A DNA stretch of 64,000 nucleotides from contig NZ_BAFV01000003.1 in the NCBI RefSeq assembly GCF_000308515.1, forward strand, positions 119,422 to 183,421, given 5' to 3'. Positions 16,432 to 26,435 of this stretch are shown here, piece after piece; the first letter of the stretch is position 1; each line of letters opens with the position of its first letter. The notes beneath the pieces are model-generated. The model ran no database searches. It had not been told where the DNA came from and worked only from the letters and a program-made list of their open reading frames with translations. This stretch comes from Nocardia carnea NBRC 14403 (GTDB lineage Bacteria; Actinomycetota; Actinomycetes; Mycobacteriales; Mycobacteriaceae). The translations under genes were made by a program, and so were the position numbers.

Positions 16432-18707
16432 CGGTTGCCGTACGGATACCCGTCCACATTGGCGAAATCGTCGGCGACCATCGCGGCCAGCTCCAGCAGC
16501 GCGAGCCGGGTCGGCTTGCTCACCAGCTCCAGATCGATCTCCGCACCCTCGGCGAGATGATCGTCGAACGGCACCACCTGCACCGCGCGGGTGCGGTCCA
16601 GGAACAACCGGCGCAGATGATCCAGGTTCACCGAGGTGGAACCGCGCCGCGAGGCGTTCACCACGACCACCGTCTGCCGCACCAGATGCGAATACCCGTG
16701 GTAGTCCAGCCAATCCAGCGTCGCCGAGGCGCTGCGCGCGCCGTCGATGGCGGGTGAGGTGACCAGGACGAGCGAACTCGCCATATCGAGCACCCCGGAC
16801 ATCGCCGAATGCATCAGCCCGGTACCGCAGTCGGTGAGGATGATGTTGTAGAACGACTGCAGGATGCCGATTGCGCGCCGGTAATCGGCCTCGCTGAACG
16901 CTTCGGAAACCGCCGGATCCTGCTCGCTGGCCAGCACTTCCAACCGGCTCGGCGATTGCGAGGTATGCGCCCGCACATCCGAGTACCGGGTGATGTTCTG
17001 GTCTTCCAGCAGATTGCGCACGGTGGAGCGGGTCTGCCGCGGCACCCGGTGGGCGAGGGTGCCCAGGTCGGGGTTGGCGTCGATGGCGATCACCCGATCG
17101 CCGCGCAGCGAGGCGAAGGTGGCGCCCAGGCCGACCGTTGTGGTGGTTTTGCCGACCCCGCCCTTGAGCGAGAGGATCGCGATCCGGAAATCGCCGTGTA
17201 CGGGTGCGTTCACCCGGCCCACCAGGTCGCGGTGGACGACATCGGCGGCCGATTCACCCGGATTGATCACCCCGCGCGAAACCTTGTGCACCGCCCGGCG
17301 CCAGCCGCCGCGGGGTGCCTTGCGGGCGCGTTTGAGCAGGTTCAGATCGTTGACCGAATGGCCCGGCTGGCCCGGTTCGGGCATATGCCGCGGCTGGAAC
17401 CGGCCCTGCGGCGGCTGGCCCGGCTGCTGCTGAAACGGCTGTTGCGGAGGCTGCTGTCCGCCGCCGGCCTGCGCTGCGGGGTTGCCACCCCAATCCGGTG
17501 AACCGAACTGTCCGGACATCGGGTTGCCCACCGGCGGCGGGGCCTGCTGGAACGGTTGCTGTTGAGGCGGCGCGGCCGGCATCGGCGGCGGAGCCCAGCC
17601 GTAGTCCGGGCTACCCGGCGCCTCACCCTGCGGTCCGGGGACGACACCGGGTTCGGGAGAGCCGGGCGGCGCGTAACCGCCCGGGGCCTGGTCGAATCGG
17701 CTACCGCCGTCCGCTCCCGCCCCGCTCGCGCCGGGAGCGCCGTAGGGCGGCTGCTCCGGGTTGTGCTGTCCGGGATAGAGGTTCGGGTCGGCTGTCGGGA
17801 ACTGCCCGCTTCCGTACGGTGCACCGCTGTCGGGCCCGGGAGCCTGGAACCCCGGCTGCTGCTCGAATTGCCCGCTACTGTGCGGGCCGCCGGCCTCGGG
17901 TGCCTGGAATCCACCGGGCTGCGGCGGCTCGAACCCGCCGGGCCCGGCGGGTGCCTGGTACGGGTTCGGTTGATCGAACGAGCCGACGCCCGGGGCGAAG
18001 TTCGTGGCCTGGAACTGGTTCCCGTCCGGCGGTGCGAACTGGCCGACGGCATATCCGGTGTTCGAAGCCTGGAACTGGTTCGGATCCGGCTGCACGAACT
18101 GTCCGCTACCGTGCGCGGGATTCGGCGGCGGGTAGGGGCCGGGATCCGGTTGCGTGAACTGGCCGCTCGGGTAACCGGTGTTCGCGGGGGGGAACTGGTT
18201 CGGATCCGGCTGCGAGAACTGACCACCGCCGGGCGCGAACTGGTTCGGGTCCGGCTGGGCGAACTGACCGCTGCCGGGTGCGAACGATTCGGCGCCGGGT
18301 GCGGTGAACTGGCCGCCGGAGACCGGCGGTGCGAACGAATCGATCGGCGCTGCACCGTTACCGGCCGGAGCCTGACCGTCCGCACCGGGTGGGGCGAATC
18401 CGTTCTGCCCGCCCCACGGACCGGCTGCGGGATCGGCGGGCCACGGTGCAGGCGCACCGGCTTCGGGAGCCTGGTACTGGAAGTTGCCGGCGGGCGCCGG
18501 TTCCGCATCGGTTCCGCCGGTGTTCTCGTTCACCGCGGCGGTGGTGTTCTCGGTATCGCCGGCCCGCGAATCCGCGTCGGTATCCGATGGCGACCCGGTC
18601 GCCGGATCGGTGGGCGGTGTTTTCTCCTGCTCACCGCCGCCGGCGGTATCCGCCGGTTGACTCGGGGGCCAGGGCTGGGAAGTCGGGTTGTGGTCGTCAG
18701 TAGTCAC
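16425..18707 (-). CDS. ParA/MinD-type ATPase with long Pro/Gln-rich repetitive N terminus
   Basis: A 760-residue protein in two parts. Residues 1-440 are low complexity, rich in Pro, Gly, Gln and Phe, with about ten degenerate GQFxQPDPNQF-type repeats; this part is probably disordered. The C-terminal 320 residues are a deviant-Walker P-loop ATPase of the ParA/MinD/EspI kind: [18 protein letters not shown] near 513, IAIDANPDLGTL, ILTDCGTGLMHSAM. The two-part design resembles ESX-associated EspI (Rv3876), but no type VII secretion genes are nearby. A role in positioning or regulating an envelope complex is inferred. GTG 18707 has GGGGGAA upstream. Confidence 0.75.
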   Translation of the reverse strand: MTTDDHNPTSQPWPPSQPADTAGGGEQEKTPPTDPATGSPSDTDADSRAGDTENTTAAVNENTGGTDAEPAPAGNFQYQAPEAGAPAPWPADPAAGPWGGQNGFAPPGADGQAPAGNGAAPIDSFAPPVSGGQFTAPGAESFAPGSGQFAQPDPNQFAPGGGQFSQPDPNQFPPANTGYPSGQFTQPDPGPYPPPNPAHGSGQFVQPDPNQFQASNTGYAVGQFAPPDGNQFQATNFAPGVGSFDQPNPYQAPAGPGGFEPPQPGGFQAPEAGGPHSSGQFEQQPGFQAPGPDSGAPYGSGQFPTADPNLYPGQHNPEQPPYGAPGASGAGADGGSRFDQAPGGYAPPGSPEPGVVPGPQGEAPGSPDYGWAPPPMPAAPPQQQPFQQAPPPVGNPMSGQFGSPDWGGNPAAQAGGGQQPPQQPFQQQPGQPPQGRFQPRHMPEPGQPGHSVNDLNLLKRARKAPRGGWRRAVHKVSRGVINPGESAADVVHRDLVGRVNAPVHGDFRIAILSLKGGVGKTTTTVGLGATFASLRGDRVIAIDANPDLGTLAHRVPRQTRSTVRNLLEDQNITRYSDVRAHTSQSPSRLEVLASEQDPAVSEAFSEADYRRAIGILQSFYNIILTDCGTGLMHSAMSGVLDMASSLVLVTSPAIDGARSASATLDWLDYHGYSHLVRQTVVVVNASRRGSTSVNLDHLRRLFLDRTRAVQVVPFDDHLAEGAEIDLELVSKPTRLALLELAAMVADDFANVDGYPYGNRY
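17760..18330 (-). repeat. Intragenic degenerate repeats in the ParA-like gene
   Basis: Roughly ten repeats of about 36-66 bases encode variants of GQF-x-QPDPNQF with spacers such as NTGY. Both DNA and protein are repetitive, so copy number is probably variable between strains. Confidence 0.65.
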
Positions 18708-18874
18708 AGTTCCCCCATCTGCTCGGGTTTTTCGAGCAGAGAGCTCGGCGGCGTGGAGTCGGCACCAACGCTAGCAGGTGCGGAGCGTAACGCACGCCGG
18801 TGCATTCCCGACCTCGGCCGCCGTACCCGACGGGTGCGGGTGCGGCGGCCGAGGGATGGTCCGACGAGCTCGGA

Positions 18875-20812
<1,938 letters not shown>

Positions 20813-21160
20813 CCCCCTGCGCCACCACCCCTGACAAGGCGGTGCGGAGGGTCGACGTTTCACCGCCGCCCGGATGCCGAGCCCGCCCGGACCCTGCCCG
20901 AGGTCGTCGCCGGTCGGCGGCACGGTTGCCGCCGACCACGGGCAAGGCCGCGTGAATACTCCGTTGTTGTCACGGTCCAGTCGGCGGCTGCCGCGGTCTC
21001 GGCGCCTTGCGTCGGTGAGGTACGTGACCCGCTCGCGTAGGGGATGCGGAATTGCGCTGCGGTCTGCGGGGCCGTCGCTACTGCAGGGGACCGCAACGGT
21101 TAGCGTGCCTGGGTGCGTTGCGAGTGACCGGATTGTTCCGGCGAGGTCGAGAGGTCGAGC
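20813..21160. other. Intergenic region between leuA leader and permease gene
   Basis: No gene is supported here. Apart from the leuA -35 candidate at its left end, I see no operator, hairpin or small ORF with a ribosome binding site that stands out. It must carry the promoter of the TauE-type permease, which could not be placed. Confidence 0.4.
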
Positions 21161-21925
21161 ATGAGTTGGCTGGAAATGCTGGCCGTTTTCGCCGCGGGTA
21201 TCGCCGCGGGCGGAATCAATGCGGTCGTGGGGTCCGGCACGCTGATCACCTTCCCGGTGCTGCTCGCCGTGGGACTGCCGCCGGTGACGGCGAACGTTTC
21301 CAACACCGTCGGTCTCGTACCCGGTTCGCTCAGCGGCGTCATCGGCTACCGCCGGGAACTGTCCGGCCAGCGGGCCCGGCTGTTGCGGTACGGCTCGGCA
21401 TCGCTGCTGGGGGCCGCGGTCGGCGCGGTACTGCTGCTCAACCTGCCCGAAGACGCGTTCGCCACGATCGTGCCGGTGCTGATCATCATCGCGCTGGTGC
21501 TGGTGGTCCTGCAACCGAGGCTGTCGGCGTGGGTGCGCGAACGGCAGCGCGATAAGGAGGCCACGCCCGCGCACGGTGGCCCGATCCTGTTGGCCGCGAT
21601 TTTCGCGACCGGTATCTACGGCGGCTATTTCGGAGCCGCCCAGGGCGTGCTGCTGGTGGGGCTGCTCGGGGTGTTCGTACAGGACGAACTCCAGCGGCTC
21701 AATGCGGTGAAGAATGTGCTGGCGCTGCTGGTGAACGCATTGGCCGCGGTCGTTTTCATCGCGGTCGCCGAGATCGATTGGCGGGTGGTCGCGCTGATCG
21801 CGGCCGGGTCGATCATCGGGGGACAGATCGGCGCGCGGGTGGGGCGGCGGCTGTCACCGAATGTGCTGCGCGCGGTGATCGTGGTGGTCGGCACGATCGC
21901 GGTGATCCGCCTGATATTCGGCTGA
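21161..21925 (+). CDS. TauE/SafE-family (TSUP) membrane permease
   Basis: A 254-residue integral membrane protein, about eight helices in two TSUP repeats, with the family motif AGIAAGGINAVVGSGTLITFPVLLAVGLPPVTANVSNT split across helices 1-2 and a matching GIYGGYFGAAQGVLL in the second half. The family moves sulfite, sulfoacetate, taurine-derived or other organosulfur anions. No sulfur-metabolism genes are adjacent, so the substrate is unknown. Single-gene transcription unit by spacing. Confidence 0.85.
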   Translation: MSWLEMLAVFAAGIAAGGINAVVGSGTLITFPVLLAVGLPPVTANVSNTVGLVPGSLSGVIGYRRELSGQRARLLRYGSASLLGAAVGAVLLLNLPEDAFATIVPVLIIIALVLVVLQPRLSAWVRERQRDKEATPAHGGPILLAAIFATGIYGGYFGAAQGVLLVGLLGVFVQDELQRLNAVKNVLALLVNALAAVVFIAVAEIDWRVVALIAAGSIIGGQIGARVGRRLSPNVLRAVIVVVGTIAVIRLIFG

Positions 21926-22054
21926 CCAGCAAGTTGTTCGCCTGACCAGTACGAATCCGCCTCGCGCCCAGGGGGGTTCGCGGCTTCCGCTGTTCAATAC
22001 CGGTGAATATCGGTACCATCCCTGCGCTTGTTGCGTTACGAAAGAGGTACAGGG

Positions 22055-23686
22055 GTGGATAGGCGATCCCTTTTCAAGGCTGCGGGGATGGCTGCGCTGG
22101 TCGGGGCGGTGGGATCGGTCGCGAAACCCGGCCCCGTCCTTCCGTGGGCCGCGGCACAGCCGATCTGGCACGAACTCTTCGCCCAGTGGGTTCCGGAAAT
22201 CTTCGAACCGATACCCGACGCGCCGCAACATACCGAGGCCATCGTCATCGGCTCCGGTTTCGGCGCGGCCGTTACCGCGCTACGGCTGGCCCAGGCCGGG
22301 GTCGCGACCACGGTGCTGGAACGCGGATCACGCTGGCCCAACGACCCCTGGCGCGAGATCTTCACCGGCGACGACCTGCCCGACGGCCGCGGTTTCTGGC
22401 ATGCCACCAGCTTCACCGGTGTCACCAAGGTGCCGATGCAATTCGCCGATTTCGGCGGCGTACTGGACTGCACGTGCTACCCCGGCATCGACGTCTGGCG
22501 GGGATCCGCGGTCGGCGGTGGATCGGTGATCTTCACCGGCGCGATGATCGCACCGGAGCGCCGGCTGTTCGACCATGTCTTCGGCGGCGTGGTCGACTAC
22601 GGGGAGCTGGAGCGCGTCTACTACCCGCGGGTCCGGTCCATGCTCCGGCTGGACACGATGCCCGCCGATATCTACAACTCGTCGCCGTTCAGCCACTCGC
22701 GCGCCTGGGACGACCAGGTCCGTAAGGCCGGCTACCGGCCCGTTCCCAACGATTCGATCTTTACCTGGGATGTGCTGCGCGGGGAGCTGAACGGGTCCAC
22801 CCGGCCCTCGGCGACCGTCGGCCGCAGCAACCTCGGCAACTCCAACGGCGCCAAGTTCGATCTCAACCAGAACTATCTGAAGGACGCCCAGGCCGGCGGT
22901 AAGGCGCGGATCTTCCCGGGGCACCGGGTCGACGCCATCGCCGAGGAACCGGGCGGCCGGTTCTCGGTCACGGTATCCAAACTCCATCCCACCGGCGTGG
23001 TGGTCGGCACCCGCACGATCACCTGCGACAAGTTGTTCCTCGGTGCCGGTTCGATCGGCACCTCGGAACTGCTGGTCCGCGCCCGCGAGACCGGTGCGCT
23101 GCCGCGGCTGAACGAGCATGTCGGCGACGGCTGGGGCACCAACGGTGATGTGGTGCTGGCCCGCGGCGCCAGTTCGGTCGCGGGGAACGGGCAGGGTGTG
23201 CCCAGTGCCAGCCGCATCCACGACGACAGCGGGACCGCGCTCACTCTGGAGAACTGGTACATCCCCGGTATCCCGTTCGAGACCGGAGCGCTGGCCTCGC
23301 TCGCCGTGGTCCTGGACCCCACTCGCGCCCGCTTCGGTTTCGACCCGGCCACCGGCGGGGTCGGGCTGTCCTGGCCGACGCGGGCGCAGGAGGAGGTGAC
23401 CGCGGCCGCGCTCGCGGTGGACCGGCGGATCGCGGAGCGGGCCGGTGCGCTAGCCGAATACAGTGCGCTGGGATACGACGCGAACGCCCTGTTCACGGCC
23501 CATCCGCTGGGCGGCGCCGTGCTAGGTAAGGCGACCGACTCCTACGGCCGGGTGCACGGCTATCGCGGTCTCTACGTGATGGACGGCGCGGCAATTCCCG
23601 GCAGTACGGCGACAGCGAACCCGTCGCTCACCATCACCGCGCTGGCCGAACGCAATATCGAGGCGATCATTCGCGAGGGTCGCTGA
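22055..23686 (+). CDS. Cholesterol-oxidase-like GMC flavoprotein with Tat signal
   Basis: A 543-residue GMC-family flavoprotein most like class I (non-covalent FAD) cholesterol oxidases, which oxidise 3-beta-hydroxysterols and isomerise the product to the 3-keto-4-ene. N-terminal twin-arginine signal (DRRSLFKAAGMAAL) implies export. FAD loop IVIGSGFGAAVTALRLAQAG near residue 65; active-site His in TAHPLGGAVLG and Asn in TANPSLTITALAERN match the catalytic pair of Streptomyces and Brevibacterium enzymes. GTG 22055 is chosen over upstream TTG codons because AAAGAGG precedes it by 7 bases and the Tat motif begins at once. Other sterol or alcohol substrates are possible. Confidence 0.85.
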   Translation: MDRRSLFKAAGMAALVGAVGSVAKPGPVLPWAAAQPIWHELFAQWVPEIFEPIPDAPQHTEAIVIGSGFGAAVTALRLAQAGVATTVLERGSRWPNDPWREIFTGDDLPDGRGFWHATSFTGVTKVPMQFADFGGVLDCTCYPGIDVWRGSAVGGGSVIFTGAMIAPERRLFDHVFGGVVDYGELERVYYPRVRSMLRLDTMPADIYNSSPFSHSRAWDDQVRKAGYRPVPNDSIFTWDVLRGELNGSTRPSATVGRSNLGNSNGAKFDLNQNYLKDAQAGGKARIFPGHRVDAIAEEPGGRFSVTVSKLHPTGVVVGTRTITCDKLFLGAGSIGTSELLVRARETGALPRLNEHVGDGWGTNGDVVLARGASSVAGNGQGVPSASRIHDDSGTALTLENWYIPGIPFETGALASLAVVLDPTRARFGFDPATGGVGLSWPTRAQEEVTAAALAVDRRIAERAGALAEYSALGYDANALFTAHPLGGAVLGKATDSYGRVHGYRGLYVMDGAAIPGSTATANPSLTITALAERNIEAIIREGR

Positions 23687-23842
23687 ACAGGGCGAAATCT
23701 GCGCGGCGCGCCGAGGATCCCGGGCCGCCGGTACGGTCCCGTTCAGTGGTGCGCGGCCCGCACGGCGGCGTATTCGGGGGCTCGGGCGGGCGGTGAGCGG
23801 GTAATACTTGACTACGATCTTTCGGCGTCGAAGGGAATGTAG

Positions 23843-24706
23843 GTGTCAACACCGTCGTCCACGGAATCCGGGCCGATGGCCGTAGCCGCAACGGCCGAAC
23901 CGGACGAATTCCCGCGGAAGCCGCCCGCGCTGTGGACCGATTTCGTCATGCTGGCACTGGCCGTCGCCTCGGTGGTGCTGGTGGGCTGGATCACCTTCTT
24001 CGAGGTGGATCCCGATACCTACCGCTATATCGTCATCGCGGATTACACGATCTGCGCAGTTTTCGCGGCCGAGTTCCTGTGGCGCTGGCGGCGGGCCGGC
24101 TGGCCGTGGACCTATCCGTTCGTCTATTGGTACGAAATTCTCGGCATGATCCCGGTGACCAGCCCGTTCTTCCGGGCGTTCCGGCTGTTGCGGATCATCG
24201 TGATCCTCGTACGCCTGGCCCGGGTGGCCGACCGGGTCTTCGGTGACCGGGTCACCGCGGCGGTGATCAACCATTCCGTGGGCACGATCGTGGAGGTCAT
24301 CAAACGGCCGATGACCATCGCGATCATGGAGGAGGTCACCGCGGTACTGCGCACCGGCCACTACACCCGCAATATCGCGAACGCGCTGGAGGAGAACCGC
24401 GGCGAACTGGACGAGATGATCGTCGAGATGATCAAGAACGATCCGCAGACCGGCCGGGTGCGCTACATCCCGTTCCACGACGACATCATCCGGTTGGTCG
24501 CCGATACCGTTTTCCGCATCCTGTTCCAGGTGCTGGCCGATCCGCGCACCGACGAACTGGTGTCGGACATGATCCGGGAGAACGTCGATCAGATCCGTGA
24601 TTCCGTGCGGTCCGGGGTCAAGGTCGCCCCGTCGGCCTACGGCCCGACACCGCACCATCTCACCGCCCGCCATATCAACGGGCAGCGGGATCAGACGAGG
24701 TCGTAG
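23843..24706 (+). CDS. Voltage-sensor-like membrane protein lacking a pore domain
   Basis: A 287-residue protein. After a 30-residue polar N terminus come four membrane segments resembling S1-S4 of voltage-gated ion channels: S1 near 31-52 (DFVMLALAVASVVLVGW), S2 near 64-84 (ADYTICAVFAAEFLWRW, acidic residue in place), S3 near 92-107 (YWYEILGMIPV), and S4 near 111-133 (RAFRLLRIIVILVRLARVAD) with arginines at nearly every third position. No S5-pore-S6 follows; instead there are about 150 soluble, charged residues. The Ion_trans family is the nearest recognisable group. It could be a voltage-sensing or proton-conducting protein, or a diverged sensor without channel function. GTG 23843 has AAGGGA upstream. 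Confidence 0.65.
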   Translation: MSTPSSTESGPMAVAATAEPDEFPRKPPALWTDFVMLALAVASVVLVGWITFFEVDPDTYRYIVIADYTICAVFAAEFLWRWRRAGWPWTYPFVYWYEILGMIPVTSPFFRAFRLLRIIVILVRLARVADRVFGDRVTAAVINHSVGTIVEVIKRPMTIAIMEEVTAVLRTGHYTRNIANALEENRGELDEMIVEMIKNDPQTGRVRYIPFHDDIIRLVADTVFRILFQVLADPRTDELVSDMIRENVDQIRDSVRSGVKVAPSAYGPTPHHLTARHINGQRDQTRS

Positions 24707-25149
24707 GCCTCGGATTCGCCGAACTGTTCGGCGTAGTCGGTGAAATTCTCGACCAGGGTCTCGTAGGTTCTGCGGACCGTGCGTTTGGCCAGGAAACCCG
24801 GTAGCGGGACCGGGGTGTGCTGTTCGACTCGCAGTAACACCTGGCTACCGCCCGCGTCGCCGGTGACCTCGAAGGATCCGCCGCCTCTGATCCCGCGCGT
24901 ACTGTCGGCGACCTCCCACGACATCCGGTGGTCCGACCAGTCGAACTCCCACACCTGCATATCGGGTGTATTGGAGACATCGACCTGGATGAAGACCCGC
25001 CGCGGGCGGCCGGCGTCGTCGCGGGTGGCGACCCTGGCGTCGGTGAAATCCGGTGACCATTCGGCGAACATTTCGACCGCCATCAGTGCGTCCATTACCT
25101 GTGATGGATCGGCTTGGACGTCGAAACTGATATCGGTCTTCGTACGCAT
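24691..25149 (-). CDS. SRPBCC-family protein (polyketide cyclase/dehydrase-like)
   Basis: A 152-residue SRPBCC protein: TDISFDVQADPSQVMDALMAVEMFAEWSP is a textbook N terminus for the Polyketide_cyc2 group (split here across two segments), and the C-terminal helix starts at RRTYETLVENF. Likely binds a hydrophobic ligand; no catalytic site is evident. ATG 25149 has AGGGA just upstream and is preferred to an in-frame upstream start that would add 24 unlikely residues. It overlaps the convergent voltage-sensor-like gene by 16 bases. Confidence 0.78.
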   Translation of the reverse strand: MRTKTDISFDVQADPSQVMDALMAVEMFAEWSPDFTDARVATRDDAGRPRRVFIQVDVSNTPDMQVWEFDWSDHRMSWEVADSTRGIRGGGSFEVTGDAGGSQVLLRVEQHTPVPLPGFLAKRTVRRTYETLVENFTDYAEQFGESEAYDLV

Positions 25150-25316
25150 CTGATCCCTCGCGCCCCCGGTTATTACGAATAGGCCACGATTGTCTCCCGG
25201 TCGGCGCGTGATCGTCAACACGCTGCCCGGTGAGATTAAGGTGCCCGGCCCGTGGGCATGCGGCTCGTAAATAACTACGGGCGTCTGCTCAGGGCCTGAT
25301 TCCGGGGTGGGCGAGC

Positions 25317-25502
25317 TCAGTGTGGATGTTCGACCGTGGCGTCCGGTCCGGGGAAGACCAGGGACTCGTGGCCGTCGTCGAAACGCACGATGTACGGCGG
25401 TGATCCCTCCGGTCCGCGTACTTCGACGATCTCCCCTTCGTGATCACTTTGCCCGACGGTGTGCCCGTGCACATGCAAGCGGTCTCCGACATTCGCCATC
25501 AT
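25317..25502 (-). CDS. DUF1918 small protein
   Basis: A 61-residue DUF1918 protein (VGDRLHVHGHTVGQSDHEGE, then PPYIVRFDDGHESLVFPG), a small SH3-like barrel common in actinomycetes with unknown function. ATG 25502 or the next codon is the likely start, since the family always begins shortly before VGDRL. It stands alone. Confidence 0.82.
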   Translation of the reverse strand: MMANVGDRLHVHGHTVGQSDHEGEIVEVRGPEGSPPYIVRFDDGHESLVFPGPDATVEHPH

Positions 25503-25601
25503 GATTTCCATTATTCGGTGATCGTGTCGGGTATCACAACCCAAATCGTATGGCTATTACTTGTTCGACCGGGGTCGATATGCGCCGCCGGGGAGCGATT
25601 C

Positions 25602-25652
25602 TTGACACCACTGCAATCGTAGTACTATATTCAAACCACTTCAATTAGAGTG
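25602..25652 (+). promoter_or_regulatory. Near-consensus promoter with two overlapping palindromic operators
   Basis: TTGACA (25602-25607) and TATATT (25626-25631) are separated by 18 bases, very close to the housekeeping consensus and rare in this genome. The palindrome CACTTCAATTAGAGTG (25637-25652; CACTnnAATTnnAGTG) covers the predicted transcript start. A related site CACTGCAATCGTAGTA (25609-25624; 11 of 16 identical) lies between -35 and -10. A repressor bound to both would shut the promoter. No regulator gene is adjacent. Confidence 0.65.
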
Positions 25653-25654
25653 AT

Positions 25655-26257
25655 ATGGACAGGCGGGACCTCATGCGAAAGCTGACCTACTACGTGGGCT
25701 CATCCATCGACGGCTATATCGCCGGTCCGGGCGGGGAAGTCGACTTCTACCCGGTCGCCGACGACATGATGGAGTGGATCAATGCCCGCTATCCGGAAAC
25801 GGTCCCGCGCCATATCCGGGAACTCGTCGGCCTGCCCGTCGATACGTCCAACCAGCGCTGGGACACCCTGGTCATGGGCCGCGGAACCTACGATCCGGCC
25901 CTCGAGGCCGGCATCGCCAGCCCCTACCCGCATATGAAGCAGTACGTCGTCTCGACCACGCTCGAACGGATCGACGATCCCGAGATCGAACTCGTCCGCA
26001 CCGACCCCGTCGAACTCGTGCAGCGCCTCAAGCGGGAAGAAGGTCCGGAGGGTAAGGACATCTGGCTCGCCGGGGGCGGCAAACTCGCGGGGGCACTGAT
26101 AGGCGAGATCGACGAGCTGATCGTCAAGAGCTATCCGGTATCGGCCGGTGCGGGTGTCCCGATCATCAGCGGGGCGTTCCGGCCGGCGCTGTTCACTCCC
26201 GTGCGGCGCAAGGAGTTCGGTAACGGCGCGCAGGTCACCTGGTTCGAACGCGGCTGA
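25655..26257 (+). CDS. Dihydrofolate reductase-family (RibD C-terminal) protein
   Basis: A protein of 200 residues in the RibD_C/DHFR-like superfamily, small oxidoreductases that bind NADPH: YYVGSSIDGYIAGPGGEVDFYP at the N terminus (in two strands), WDTLVMGRGTYDPAL, then GKDIWLAGGGKLAGALIGEIDEL, the typical dinucleotide segment. True folate reductase activity is unlikely; substrates of this subgroup are mostly unknown. ATG 25655 is used; ATG 25673 is an alternative and lies closer to the family N terminus. The strong, doubly operator-marked promoter suggests induction by a specific signal. Confidence 0.8.
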   Translation: MDRRDLMRKLTYYVGSSIDGYIAGPGGEVDFYPVADDMMEWINARYPETVPRHIRELVGLPVDTSNQRWDTLVMGRGTYDPALEAGIASPYPHMKQYVVSTTLERIDDPEIELVRTDPVELVQRLKREEGPEGKDIWLAGGGKLAGALIGEIDELIVKSYPVSAGAGVPIISGAFRPALFTPVRRKEFGNGAQVTWFERG

Positions 26258-26329
26258 GGCCGGCCCCGGGGCGAGGTCGGGCGCCCGCGCGTCGGGCGGT
26301 TGTCCGGCGCGGTAAACGTGACGTCGCAC

Positions 26330-26351
26330 GGCTGTGTGTTATTCCACAGCC
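26330..26351. terminator. Hairpin between the DHFR-family gene and ask
   Basis: GGCTGTG / CACAGCC, 7 bases each, with an 8-base loop, 73 bases after the DHFR-family stop and about 45 bases before a candidate ask -10 (TACGCT near 26389-26394). It may be a weak terminator or a protein site. Confidence 0.35.
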
Positions 26352-26435
26352 AGGGCGGATACTGCCGGAACATGCACAGCGGGCTCGGTACGCTTATGCA
26401 CTGATCGCCTGTTCGCCGACATTGGAGGACCCCTC

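Noticed and set aside
17760..18330. CRISPR-like array
   Set aside because: The repeats are degenerate, coding, in frame and without uniform unique spacers; they encode a low-complexity protein segment.
26330..26351. Lysine riboswitch upstream of ask
   Set aside because: Only a 7-base hairpin is present; none of the multi-helix core of the lysine riboswitch can be seen.
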